Below, in pieces: positions 1 through 9,624 of a stretch of DNA of 64,000 nucleotides. Below the pieces are notes generated by a model. That model was not told the DNA's origin. It did no database searches and saw only the letters and a program-made list of their open reading frames with translations. This stretch comes from Phytophthora colocasiae (Eukaryota > Oomycota > Peronosporomycetes > Peronosporales > Peronosporaceae). Position 1 is the first letter of the stretch. The number at the start of each line of letters is the position of its first letter. Both the position numbers and the translations under genes were made by a program. The stretch lies in the NCBI GenBank assembly GCA_018806915.1, contig JAGKQI010000100.1:2790001-2854000 (forward strand). Reading direction: 5' to 3'.

Positions 1-139
1 CAGAAGCTCTGCGGCTGTGTGTGCTAGCGACAATAAGGCCTTCCTAGAGTGCATCGACCGCAACTCGAACGATGTGGCTGCCTGCCAGTTCTACCTCGAC
101 GCCTTGAACCAGTGCAAGCAGCAGAGCATCAACCTGTAG
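1..139 (+). CDS. CHCH-domain protein, 3' end only
   Basis: The open frame enters from the left edge (codons start at base 2) and stops with TAG at 137-139. The visible ~45 residues contain FLEC, then a cysteine ten residues later, then CQFYLDALNQC, a CX9C pair. This resembles the C-terminal coiled-coil-helix domain of CHCHD2/MIX17-type mitochondrial intermembrane-space proteins, in which paired cysteines form disulphides. The first pair has ten residues between its cysteines instead of the usual nine. Only the last part of the gene is in the window, so the N-terminus, the start and any introns cannot be judged. The family call rests on the cysteine pattern and the local match alone. Confidence 0.6.
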   Translation, partial: RSSAAVCASDNKAFLECIDRNSNDVAACQFYLDALNQCKQQSINL

Positions 140-490
140 ACGATGAATAGAGCTTAGAAACTAGCCTTCGCTTCAACATCTTTGTGTAGACAATGCATAT
201 CGATGTCTACACAATAATACAAAACGATCATTTATCTACAAGAAGTGTATGCGTTTTCATTGCGCTGATGCAGCTACAGTCAATCGATAGTGTATTGGTG
301 CGAGATAGAAGCATTAATCTCGTTGTCTCCTGTGTTTTGCCAGTGTTCGAAATGAAAAATCCATAATAATTCACTTGCAGTTGTGCCGGCATCCTGAACG
401 CACCCTGACCAACAACCGCCATCAATACGAACTGCATCGCCAGACGTTTGGGACTCTTTCCTCTCTTGAAACGAACGCAGTTGACTCAGC
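140..490. other. Intergenic, convergent 3' ends
   Basis: This is about 350 bases between the 3' end of the CHCH gene and the 3' end of the DRG1 gene on the other strand. Short overlapping frames exist but none shows a recognisable family or extends beyond shadows of DRG1. It presumably holds both 3' UTRs. Confidence 0.5.
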
Positions 491-1600
491 TTACACCTTC
501 TTGACAATCTGCACAATATCTTCGTCCTGGAGCTGGTGTTCCTTGCCGACCTTCTGCGGTTGGTGCTTGCACGACGCTCCCCAAACCCAGGCGTACTTAA
601 AATCCTTGAGTAGCGACTTGTGGATGCGCTGGCAGAAATTCTCCACCGTTGGGTTCTCCTCGTGAAGAATGACTGGTGCATTATAGTCCGGCAGTTTTCC
701 TCGAGGCTTGGTGTAGATACGGATCATGTGACAGTAGTCCCAGATCGTCTCCAGCAGCTCGTCCAGGTTCCACCCGTGGTGGGCCGAGATCACGACGTTG
801 TGCGGGATCTGGTCGATGATAGTCAGCTCTTCAATGGTGAGCTGGTCGATTTTGTTCAGCACGTACAAGCACGGAATGTACACTCGGTTGCCTTCGATCT
901 GGTCGATGAACTCGTCCACCGTCACGTCCGCTCTTAAGGTCACATCAGCATTGTGGATCTTGTACTCATGCAGGATCTGGTACACCGTGTCTGCATCCAG
1001 TTCAGTCTGCGGCACCGTCGTCTGGAAGTTGATACCTCCACGTTCCTTACGTCGGAAGACCATATTGGCCGGTTTTTTATTAAGACGAATGCCGAATCCC
1101 TCGAGCTCGAACTCAATGAGTTTCTTGTGGGTAGCTGGCTTCATCGCGTCGAGCACAATGAGAATGACGTTACAAGTACGAGCTGTACCGATGACCTGTC
1201 GACCTCGACCTTTGCCGTCCTTAGCTCCTTCAATAATACCAGGCAGATCTAGGATCTGGATGCGAGCCCCTCGGTAGTTGAGTGTTCCTGGGATGGCTGT
1301 GAGCGTTGTGAACTCGTACGAAGCAGCTTCCGAGAAGGTACCCGTGAGTTTCGTCAACAGTGTGGATTTACCCACAGAAGGGAACCCCACGAGCCCCACA
1401 CGCGTGTCACCAGCCTTGTTAACGTCGAACCCTTCGCCTGTGCCTCCTCCGCCCGATTTCGACCCAGCGTCCGTCACTTCACGCCGCAACTTGGCAATTT
1501 TAGCCTTGAGCAGACACAAGTGCTTCATCGTAGCCTTGTTCTTCTGCGTACGGGCGTATTCCGCCTCAAGCTCGGCGATCTTGGCCATCGCGGACGACAT
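491..1600 (-). CDS. DRG1: DRG1, developmentally regulated GTP-binding protein
   Basis: A 369-residue single-exon frame matches eukaryotic DRG1 along its whole length, including the N-terminus ([20 protein letters not shown]). GTPase motifs are in order: G1 GFPSVGKST near residue 73, the switch region [11 protein letters not shown]3 [16 protein letters not shown], and G4 NKID near residue 248. A C-terminal TGS domain follows ([13 protein letters not shown] to the VKK tail). The length is close to the ~367 residues usual for DRG1 rather than DRG2. DRG1 is a ribosome-associated translational GTPase, normally stabilised by a DFRP1 partner in the cytoplasm. The start is the ATG at 1598-1600, which gives the family-typical N-terminus. 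Nothing looks broken. Confidence 0.95.
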   Translation of the reverse strand: MSSAMAKIAELEAEYARTQKNKATMKHLCLLKAKIAKLRREVTDAGSKSGGGGTGEGFDVNKAGDTRVGLVGFPSVGKSTLLTKLTGTFSEAASYEFTTLTAIPGTLNYRGARIQILDLPGIIEGAKDGKGRGRQVIGTARTCNVILIVLDAMKPATHKKLIEFELEGFGIRLNKKPANMVFRRKERGGINFQTTVPQTELDADTVYQILHEYKIHNADVTLRADVTVDEFIDQIEGNRVYIPCLYVLNKIDQLTIEELTIIDQIPHNVVISAHHGWNLDELLETIWDYCHMIRIYTKPRGKLPDYNAPVILHEENPTVENFCQRIHKSLLKDFKYAWVWGASCKHQPQKVGKEHQLQDEDIVQIVKKV

Positions 1601-1810
1601 GGCTTCCTATATCTGAGGAACAGTAGGGAGTGCGGACAACGAGTGGCTTGGTCGAGGAGCTAAGAACCCAGAACTGCTAATTTAAAAAACCGAAAATAAA
1701 CAGATTTAGGTTCGTATTAAGCTATATAATAAGTATATTCTATTAAGTAGGTTTTATGAACCCCAAACAGAATTAATCATAACGTAAGTTACTGGAAAAC
1801 ATCAACGAGA

Positions 1811-2167
1811 ATGGGGTGCTGCTCGTCCAAGGCGCAACTTTCGACTGTCTCCGAGCCTGTACAACGTCCACAGCAGCCAAGAGGAGGTCAAACACTCGGA
1901 GGAAGTGCACAAAATCACGGGCCGCAGCCTTCAGCCGCAGAGAAGAGAGAGCGAGCAGCAGAAGCGGCGGAAGCGAGGAAGGGAGACTGGCGTCAAGGAG
2001 GCCACGCTGACCCGGACAAGGCGCGCAGCATCGCCCAACGCCGAGAGAAGGACGATCTCTTGGCTAAGATCTACAACCGATACACGACACTTGGGAGGGA
2101 ACCGCCTATTGGCCTGCCGTCCTGCGACCTGGACCAACTGCGTCGCCACCTTGAAACGCTGCGCTGA
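1811..2167 (+). CDS. Small lipid-anchored SVIP-like protein with VCP-interacting motif
   Basis: This is a 118-residue frame starting MGCCSS, a good N-myristoylation context (Gly2) followed by two palmitoylatable cysteines, so membrane anchoring is likely. Around residue 50 it has RERAAEAAEAR, which fits RX5AAX2R, the VCP/p97-interacting motif (VIM) consensus. SVIP shares this layout: an acylated N-terminus, then a VIM in a charged helix, then a basic helix. Here the protein is longer than SVIP (~77 residues), and its C-terminal section (DDLLAKIYNRY to LRRHLETLR) is not recognised. If the analogy holds, it would tether or regulate p97 at membranes in ER-associated degradation. The start is the only ATG giving the acylation signal. 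Function is inferred from motifs, not overall homology. Confidence 0.65.
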   Translation: MGCCSSKAQLSTVSEPVQRPQQPRGGQTLGGSAQNHGPQPSAAEKRERAAEAAEARKGDWRQGGHADPDKARSIAQRREKDDLLAKIYNRYTTLGREPPIGLPSCDLDQLRRHLETLR

Positions 2168-2557
2168 AGGTCCTTGAAAGGAGTTTTTGAAATTTAATGA
2201 AAGAGAACGAACTTGTTGAACTCTACTACTACCTGACATTACCATGTTTGCAGCACTTTTACCTTGTGATGGTGCAGTATTCAACCTGTGCACCTTCAAG
2301 AACTGCGACAACTACCGGAGCTCAAAGCACAGGACCAAGTAGATGATGAGAGGCTGGTAGGTGGCAGCTACTCCCTTGCTTATCATCTTCTCTTGCAAAG
2401 TTGATTGTTGTTTGATTTGTTTCTGTAATCTGCTTGTTCTTGGCTCTCGTACGGGGTCGTCGTTCTGTATCACTGCAATGTTTCATTTCCTTTTATGTTT
2501 GTCCGTCCTCTGTTGTCGGTGCCGTTAGCGCGAGACGCTTGTGTAGTTTTCCGCTCG
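2168..2557. other. Intergenic, convergent 3' ends
   Basis: About 390 bases lie between the stop of the SVIP-like gene and the stop of the AMPK gamma gene on the minus strand. Only short frames without recognisable content are present. It is likely 3' UTR for both genes. Confidence 0.5.
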
Positions 2558-4011
2558 CTATTCGAGGAAATAATTAAACAAATCGCTGAGGGATACGAGA
2601 CCCACACAGCGCGAGTACTCGTCCACGCACACGAAGCGGTGCGCCTTGCAGGCCGCGAATCGCTCAAAGATCATGTGCAGCGTGTCGGTCTTGTAGCACA
2701 GATGTAAGCCTTCCCCCACGTTGCCCTGAAGAAGCAGAAATCCATGGTGAGAACAAGCACAGCCAGCCACGCACTGGCAAATAATTACGCACCTCAGCAG
2801 CTTGAATCCTAAGAATCTCCCCCACAGGCATGTCTAACTGAGTAAGTGACCGGTCCTTCACCAATTCGGTGACGTTCGATACACAATAAATATTCACAAC
2901 AACGCCTGACACAAATGAACAAACAAGACCATCACGTCAGTTCACCACCTCCGTCTAAATCCACAGACAGCAACTTACCACTTGGGTCTACTATCGGCAC
3001 AGCCGAGACCCGTCGCTCAATGAGAGTGTGGAGCACTCGAATAAGCGGCATATCTTCCGGAACAGTCACGAAGCCGCTGTAGACACCAATGCCTAAGTCG
3101 AAGATGGGCTGGTCGAACAGTCTGCGCTGTTCGCGGAAGGTGGCCACCAGGTATTCCAAAATGCCGCTATGCGTGATGACAGACAAGACCGAGTTCTGTG
3201 TCGGGTCTACTACGGGAAGTCTATGAAGCCTATTGTCACGGAGGATTCTGCACACCTCGTAGAGATTATGCTCTGGTGTGACGGACACCATCTCCTCTCG
3301 TGTTGGTGCCATTGACAAAGATCGAGGAATTGCTACAGTCGCAAAAAGAAAAGCAATTAGTTTCCGCATATCAAGCAGCAAAAAAAGTGATACTTTACAA
3401 CTCACCTCTCCACGAGGCGATACTGTGCTCTGCTAGCTCGTTCATGGGCGAGCCTCGAATGTAGAAATGGCGCAGGATGTTGACAAAATCTGTGGCAGTG
3501 AACATTCCCACAAACTTTCCCTGCTCAGCGTCCCAAATCGGCACCGACTTGATATCTAGCAGCAACAAAAGTATTAGTCAACACAGTATAACACCACGTT
3601 ATCATCATTCTTACCGTGCTCTACCAGTGCGAAGAACGCCAGGTTGATGGGGATTTTCACATCGAACACCACGACCTTGCCACTGTTCTTGATGACGTCG
3701 TAGCACCTCGTTTCTCTCAGGAATGCAGCAATGACTCGTTTCCCTTCTTTGACAATGTCCAGTACCGAATTCTGTGTCAAATTCAAGGCCGAAGAAGAGT
3801 TCGAGCGGTCCGAGTCGCTCATATTCTGATCTTCGTCTCCCTGCAGCTGTGGAGGTACCAGCACATGGGTACGTGGCAGCAAGCCGTTACTGTCGCCCAT
3901 AGAGTGCAATGCAGAGCCACTGGCTGGCTCGTTGTAGCCTGAAGTGGCGCTGTGCGGGGCCGGCGGCGGCGCGTCGTCCCGCGAGGAGGCGTAGTATCCG
4001 TCATGGGACAT
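2558..4011 (-). CDS. AMPK/SNF1 gamma (SNF4-like) subunit, five exons
   Basis: The model joins 4011..3615, 3555..3406, 3332..2979, 2905..2793 and 2725..2558 on the minus strand. Each intron begins GTAAG/GTGAG/GTGCG and ends AG, introns are 60, 73, 73 and 67 nt, and the exons total 1182 nt, giving 393 residues in one frame. The protein has a ~70-residue Ser/Pro-rich N-terminus, then four CBS repeats. Visible CBS features are GKVVVFDVKIPINLAFFAL, then the WDAEQGKFVGMFTATDFVNIL block. Next come NRLHRLPVVDP with ITHSGILEYL, RRVSAVPIVDPSG with NVTELV, and HRFVCVDEYSRCVGLVSLSDLFNYFLE at the end. This matches the adenine-nucleotide-sensing gamma subunit of the energy-sensing kinase. The nearest alternative is another CBS protein, but four repeats with these motifs favour gamma. 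Confidence 0.88.
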
Positions 4012-4185
4012 CCCTCCGTCGCCTCGCTTTCTCTTGCGGTCCGCGAGCGTGGTGGCGACTGCGGATGAGGCTCCGTGCAGTCACGGACAGGGCAGAGGCT
4101 CGAGGAGGAGAGGGGAGACGTCCGTCGAGAGGCGATCGGACGCGGAAGACTCGAGCTTAGAGGGGGCTCCTTTTTGCCTTAAAGC

Positions 4186-5037
4186 TGTTTTTTTCTAATG
4201 GTGGTATACTGGAGGCAAGATGTTTGTGTTTCTACCAATCAGAAAATGTTATGCTACAGAGAATCAGCCAATGTGACGAAGACTACGTAGATAGTGTGGT
4301 GGACACCGATATACTACATGTAATATTGGATTAGCTCTTGGTGGATTGGAAATGTTGGCAATGCACCGGATTTAGCCGCTGCTGTAGTCTAGTCTTTGAG
4401 AAGACAATCGGCTAGAGTGTTGAAAGCTGACTCATCCCGTTTGATCTTTTGGCTCAGCCGAGTGAGAACTGAAAGCGCTACGACTGAGATGGGAAGGCCG
4501 AAGCATTCGGACTGGAGACTGTACAATGTACATGGTCTTGGTGTTCTTCCCGATCCTCTTCAGCAATCGCCCCAGTCGACGTCGCTCGATCACGAACTTG
4601 ACTTTCTTCGCCTTTGGTAACCTGCAGAGCTTGAGTCCCCGCGATAAAATGTCAGGTCGCGGTGATCTGCCAGACTTGCCTTGTAGCCACCGGGTAGGGA
4701 AACACGACAAACTCTGTAAAGCTGGCCATGCTGCTCTTGCTGCCGAAAGCTATGCAACACAAAGCAAAGCAGAGTTCTGCACGTCGAAAAGACAAAAGAA
4801 GCTGCTTCAGAAGTCGATAAATGTGACTCTATTGATAACTAAATCGACCACAAAACGATCAGAACTTAAGGGGAATGCCAGTTGAAGACAAGTAGTTAAA
4901 CTCAAATTTTTGTTGAGCTACAATTTAAAATACTACATTCAATTGTGTATCGCTGGACAATGGCTACATTAGTGCCCTATAGTTCCAGAAATGAATCCGA
5001 AACATGTGTATAGGCGCCAGTGATCGTTACTCGAAGT
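4186..5037. other. Intergenic, no confident gene
   Basis: About 850 bases lie between the AMPK gamma start and the START-like gene. A minus-strand frame of 92 residues (4710-4432) has a basic stretch (LPKAKKVKFVIERRRLGRLLKR) that could be an old gene remnant, and an overlapping plus frame exists, but neither has a recognisable family. It presumably contains both promoters, in head-to-head orientation. Confidence 0.4.
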
Positions 5038-6496
5038 ATGGCGGACGCTGAGGAACAGGACCAAGCGTCATCTCTACGTGCCTTCGTGGCCTCCAGCGAC
5101 AGTATCATCGCGAAGACGGCGCTTCAATACGTGGACTACGTTCGCAGCAGCCGCCGCATTGTGGACACCAGCAAGTGGCTTAAACTCAAGTCGGAACGGG
5201 GCGTGGACTTGTACATTGAGCAAGTGGAGCAGCGTTCAGCACGGAATAGTATATGCAATATGCGGCATTCGATGCCTGAGGACTGTAGCAGCTCTGGGTC
5301 TTTCGGGCCCCTGAGGACGACGATGGTGAGTGCTTTCGGCGGTGGCACACGGACTGGAACACTGACTGAAGTCATGAACGGACTGTACGCTGACACGACG
5401 GAGCAGATGCAGCTGAATGCACCAATTCAATTCGGAAGAATATTGGACTGTGGTGTTGTGCGGACTTTTCGTACACGCTCGGACGCCAACCCGTACGAGT
5501 TCTTTGGAATTAAGTTTGTGGAGAAGTTTGGCCACATCCCGGGAGTCATCGACCAGCTCTGCTGGGTCGAACGCATGGGTATAACGGTCACAGCAGGGAA
5601 ACGCTTCGGTTTCCAGTTGATGAAGTCCGTGGAATCGGAGGACAGGACGTCCGACCAATCTGTACGCCGAGTCAACATGTCAGTGTGTTATCTCTACTGT
5701 CAGGCCACACCAGATGCGGTAGATGTGTTTATCCGAGGAATTGTGGAGTTACCAGGGAGCTCAAAACTTCGGAAACGACAGGAGACGATCAATGCAGCAG
5801 GAGACTATATCCTTGCTGCGATCCACGGTCGCGAGTGCCAACGGATGAAAACAATAGCCACATTGATCGAGAAGTCCAAGACGGAGCGCGAGAGTCTCAT
5901 GTAAGTCAATAGCTTGCTCGACAATATTCGTCACATCAGCACACTAACTTGTTACTGAACTGCAGAGCTTGTCATTGCTCGAAGGTTGTTCGAGGACTGG
6001 AAAAAGTCGTACGTGCAGCAGATATCGATGTCGATCTTAAATACCCACTTAACTGTGATCATTGTACGTGATACCTCAGGAAATGTGTTCTGGTTGTCAA
6101 GAAGCGATGCGTCGTCCCAAGCTGGTGGCAGTGTCTGATGCTGAGAGTCGAAGACGTGGCTCAGAAGGTGCGTTTCCTGTCGGTATGAAAGGCTTCTCAG
6201 TAGTTGACATTCATGTCTCCTTTTCATGGCCAGCCCTAAGTGAATCGCTCCGTGGTGCCAAGCTCAAGTCGCGGTACGGCAGTATTCGTGACGATGGTGA
6301 TATTCCAGATACAGTAGCCAGGAGCTACCAAGAATCCGAGTCGTTCCGCATGATGTTGCCAATTCGAGATCCTCGTCCGAGCTCCAACTACCGCGTCAAC
6401 CGCAAGAAGCGAGAAAATATCCTCGTCACAATGCTCCGCAAGCATGAACGCGAACGACGCAATAGCGCATCAACCACATCGACGACAAGTATCTAA
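5038..6496 (+). CDS. START-like domain protein, three exons
   Basis: The proposed exons are 5038..5900, 5966..6063 and 6132..6496. Intron 1 begins GTAAGTC and ends CTGCAG (65 nt). Intron 2 begins GTACGT and ends GGCAG (68 nt). The exons sum to 1326 nt, giving 441 residues with the frame kept. The first exon ([16 protein letters not shown]..., then [37 protein letters not shown]) has the layout of the large oomycete family of START-like lipid-binding proteins, many of which carry a C-terminal FYVE-type finger. Exon 2 has a short cysteine cluster (ACHCSK, NCDHC) but no complete FYVE finger is visible. The ATG at 5038 is preferred to an upstream non-ATG extension. The first exon is firm; the exon 2/3 structure is a frame-consistent inference. 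Confidence 0.6.
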
Positions 6497-6669
6497 CCAC
6501 TGCAAAAACAAAATGTCGCAGATCCATTTCAGCCAATCAGCAACGATCATCTCGAACCTTCCAGCATTTTCGACGTCGCACCAAAAAGTCTCAGCCACTT
6601 CAATACCATTATTGCTCACAATTGAAAACGCCGAGTCGAGCGCAAGAGAATAAATTACTTACGACAATA

Positions 6670-7737
6670 ATGGGCAAGGACTACTACGCCACATTAAACG
6701 TAGCCAAGGGCGCTACAGACGATGAATTACGCAAGGCCTACCGCAAGTTGGCGCTTAAGTGGCACCCAGACAAGAACCCGAACGACCGTGAAGGAGCGCA
6801 GAAGAAGTTCCAGGAGATTGGCGAAGCGTATGAAGTGCTGAGTGACAAGAAGAAACGAGAGATCTACGATATGTACGGAGAGGAAGGACTCAAAGGTCAA
6901 CCGGCAGGACCTGAGGCTGAAGGAGGCATGCCTGGAGGCATGGGAGGGATGCCTGGAGGCTTCACGTACACTACATCGTCCAGCGGCTTCCCTGGCGGTG
7001 GTGGCTTCAGTTTCCATTCTACAGATCCGTCCAAGATCTTTGAGCAATTCTTCGGTACATCCAACTTACATGAAGCTGAAGGCAGTGACCCTATGGCCTC
7101 CATGTTCGGAGGCATGGGGGGATTCGGTGGCATGCCTGGCATGAGAAGCGGCGGCTTTGGTGGTCGTGACCCTTTCGGACAACAAAGACAACCACGTGCA
7201 CAGCAGCTTCAGAGCGAGTTGGAAGTCCCACTTGAGCAGTTGTACACTGGTTGCACTAAGAAGCTCAAGATCACGCGAAAGGTGCACGACCCGAGCTCCA
7301 ACCAGATGCGGGAGGAGCAGAAGATCCTCGAGATCAACGTAAAGCCAGGCTGGAAGGACGGCACGAAGGTGACCTTTGAAGGACAAGGTGATGCTCTCCC
7401 TGGTCGACCGGCGCAAGATATCGTGTTCGTCATCAAGCAGAAGCCCCACAACAAGTTCAAACGCGATGGTGACAATCTGCTGTATCACGCCAAGTTGTCA
7501 TTGCGTGACGCTCTTCTGGGCAGCGGCACGTTAACCATCAAGACGCTGGACGGACGTGAGGTGCCTGTTCCACTTGGAGGAGTCATCGCACCTGGCACGC
7601 AGATGGTCATCGCTGGTGAAGGAATGCCGATGCAGAAGAGACCTTCACAGCGAGGCAACCTGGTGGTGGAGTTCGACGTGCAATTCCCCACGAAGCTCAC
7701 TGAGGCGCAGAAGAGTATGGTGCGACAGGCATTGTAA
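6670..7737 (+). CDS. Type II DnaJ/Hsp40 co-chaperone (Sis1/DNAJB-like)
   Basis: A 355-residue frame begins [22 protein letters not shown]. The J domain occupies residues 1-70, with the catalytic HPD tripeptide in WHPDKNP near residue 33, which stimulates Hsp70 ATPase. A Gly/Met/Phe-rich linker (repeated GGMPGGM) spans about residues 80-180. Two beta-sandwich substrate-binding domains follow, without the four-zinc-finger region of type I proteins, and then a short dimerisation tail. The order and length match cytosolic type II Hsp40s. The start at 6670 gives the standard MGKDYY N-terminus. An upstream in-frame extension to 6622 reads through what looks like 5' UTR and is rejected. Confidence 0.95.
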   Translation: MGKDYYATLNVAKGATDDELRKAYRKLALKWHPDKNPNDREGAQKKFQEIGEAYEVLSDKKKREIYDMYGEEGLKGQPAGPEAEGGMPGGMGGMPGGFTYTTSSSGFPGGGGFSFHSTDPSKIFEQFFGTSNLHEAEGSDPMASMFGGMGGFGGMPGMRSGGFGGRDPFGQQRQPRAQQLQSELEVPLEQLYTGCTKKLKITRKVHDPSSNQMREEQKILEINVKPGWKDGTKVTFEGQGDALPGRPAQDIVFVIKQKPHNKFKRDGDNLLYHAKLSLRDALLGSGTLTIKTLDGREVPVPLGGVIAPGTQMVIAGEGMPMQKRPSQRGNLVVEFDVQFPTKLTEAQKSMVRQAL

Positions 7738-8152
7738 GACTACTAGTTTTGCTAGGACTGTAGCTGTGTGTTCGTTTATCTAATTGCTAATAGAAAAGGT
7801 TTAAAAATACTTCAGAGCTTACTGTACATGTTTCTTCCAGACTACTGAAATCTGGTGGTGCAGTCATTTTTCAACTGCCATTGTTCAATACGCAGATATA
7901 TTACAAGATTAAAAGTTGCTGTGCTGTTTTTCTCCTCTTTCTCACCTCCCATTGTTCTTCTTCATTTTTCTCCAACGAGGTTCTGTCAGTTTGTGCTTCA
8001 GTTTCAACTCGGATTCTCTTGCCTGGACACTGGTGGGCATCCTCGTCTTTCTCGCCATTTCCTGAGCCAACAGTCACATGCAACGAAAAGAAAAGTAACT
8101 CTTTGTCTGGAGCTCAACGGGAGGAGATAAAAACTCGATCCATCGCTCCTGC
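7738..8152. other. Intergenic, convergent 3' ends
   Basis: About 415 bases lie between the DnaJ stop and the stop of the coiled-coil gene on the minus strand. The stretch 7905-8010 is pyrimidine-rich on the plus strand. No gene is supported. Confidence 0.45.
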
Positions 8153-8983
8153 TCACATGGTTCCGCGACGAATGTGCTGGTAGACGAGTCCTTCGGGTGT
8201 GAGCTGTGGCTTGTAGCCAGACGAAGCTGCCCAAGCCTGGATATTGATGTCGTCCTTCGTTGTCTTCAACACGTCACCGGCTTTCTTGGCCTGTTGCTCC
8301 TTGGCCTTTGTCAATATCTTGGTAACTCCATCAGCAAAGGCATTGGCGTTGTCTCCGCACTCAAGCTTAAGCACATCCAGCTTAAGTTGCATCTGATCCA
8401 GCAGCGCCACATTCTCCTTTGCCAATTTGCGCTCCATACGACGACGTTCAGTGTGCAAACCCGAGAGCTGCTTCTGCAGCCTGTTGACCAGAAACTCCTG
8501 TTCCTGCTCCAGTTCGTTCTCCAAATGCACTTTTTCGTGCAAGATCTTGGCCACCTGCGACTCCAGCGCCTTGCGGACGCCATTGTCTTCATTCTGCAGC
8601 TCCTGTAGTAGTCGCTCCTTCTCAGCACGAGCAGCTTCGAGCTGCTTCGAGAGACGATTGACAATGTATTCCTGCTCGTTCTCCAGCTTGTTCTCCAGAT
8701 CCACCTTCTCCTTCCGCAGTTGGTTGAGTTTCTTCTGTAGACTGTTAGTCAGTAGCTCCTCCTCCCTCTCCACCTCCAGCGCCAGTTTCTCCTTCTCACT
8801 CTTCACGTCGTGCAGTCTCTTCATCAAACGGTTCGTCATCCGCTCCTCCTCGAACTCCGTGGACTCGCCTAGAGCCACCAGCGACGCGCGTAGAGTCTTC
8901 ACTTCAAGCTCCAGCGCGGCGGTGCGTTGACGCTCCAGGATCAGCAGCTCGCGGGGGTCGTCCTCGATGGGATTGTTGGCCAT
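8153..8983 (-). CDS. CCDC6-like coiled-coil protein
   Basis: This 276-residue frame starts MANNPIEDDPRELL. From about residue 15 to 210 it is an almost uninterrupted heptad coiled coil. A distinctive repeated phrase of the type (E)EE(L/F)L/xxNxLxKxL recurs four times: RMTNRLMKRL, LLTNSLQKKLNQL, YIVNRLSKQL and FLVNRLQKQL, each followed by EKxxLENxLE. This recurring EQEFLVNRL / EKVxLENELEQE pattern is the hallmark of the CCDC6 (H4) family. The C-terminal 60 residues are less helical and end QHIRRGTM. The human protein is longer, so this is a core-domain version. The function in oomycetes is unknown; a scaffold role is the most that can be inferred. Confidence 0.75.
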   Translation of the reverse strand: MANNPIEDDPRELLILERQRTAALELEVKTLRASLVALGESTEFEEERMTNRLMKRLHDVKSEKEKLALEVEREEELLTNSLQKKLNQLRKEKVDLENKLENEQEYIVNRLSKQLEAARAEKERLLQELQNEDNGVRKALESQVAKILHEKVHLENELEQEQEFLVNRLQKQLSGLHTERRRMERKLAKENVALLDQMQLKLDVLKLECGDNANAFADGVTKILTKAKEQQAKKAGDVLKTTKDDINIQAWAASSGYKPQLTPEGLVYQHIRRGTM

Positions 8984-9624
8984 GGCGTCACTTGGAGTTT
9001 GTATACTTTTTTAAACACACTTTTAGTCCACTTCAGCTCGACGAAGCTTTTCCAGAAATGACACGAGGAAGAGGCAAGCGGCACGACAGAGAACAGCTGG
9101 GTTCAATTAGAGTACTGTATTTTATGTGAAAAAGTGATGGAAATAGAGCATCGATTATGACAGGATGTAGGCTTTATGATTGAATTACAAAGTTGGGAAT
9201 GTATGTGGAATGGTATGTCTTTGAGTATGCGTTTTGGAAGACCGCTGAGCTACTGCAGCTTCAACTCGAGGAATCTCCAAGTGCGACATGCTCCGAATTG
9301 ACACGGTGCTAAAGCATTGCACTGCGCAAGTGCATTTATCCTGGCGTTATGCTAATTTTACTTTCACAGTGTTTTCGTTCTCTAACGCCAAGCCTCCAGC
9401 TGCAGACTCCACGCACGTTTGTTCTCTGCCAGCTGAACGTGAAACGCATCGGCCACATTTCGGCTAGAAAATCATGAAGCCGCGCCAGTAAAAAGCGTTC
9501 GACAAGGGATACGAACTATAATAAATTGGTTAGAAGACCTCCCCTACGACATCGATGCCACGCGACGACATACCAACCGCAGTTCTCCTACCAATGGCTG
9601 AAAGGAGGACTTTTTTACTAACAA
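8984..9624. other. Intergenic, no gene seen
   Basis: About 640 bases between divergently transcribed genes. No open frame of note is present. The region presumably holds the promoters of the CCDC6-like gene and the giant modular gene. Confidence 0.5.

Noticed and set aside
798..1277. Plus-strand 159-residue and other frames inside the DRG1 region
   Set aside because: They are antisense shadows of the DRG1 coding sequence, with no family features.
8427..8930. Ser/Cys-rich 167-residue plus frame
   Set aside because: It is antisense to the CCDC6-like coiled coil; its composition comes from the complement of Glu/Lys codons.
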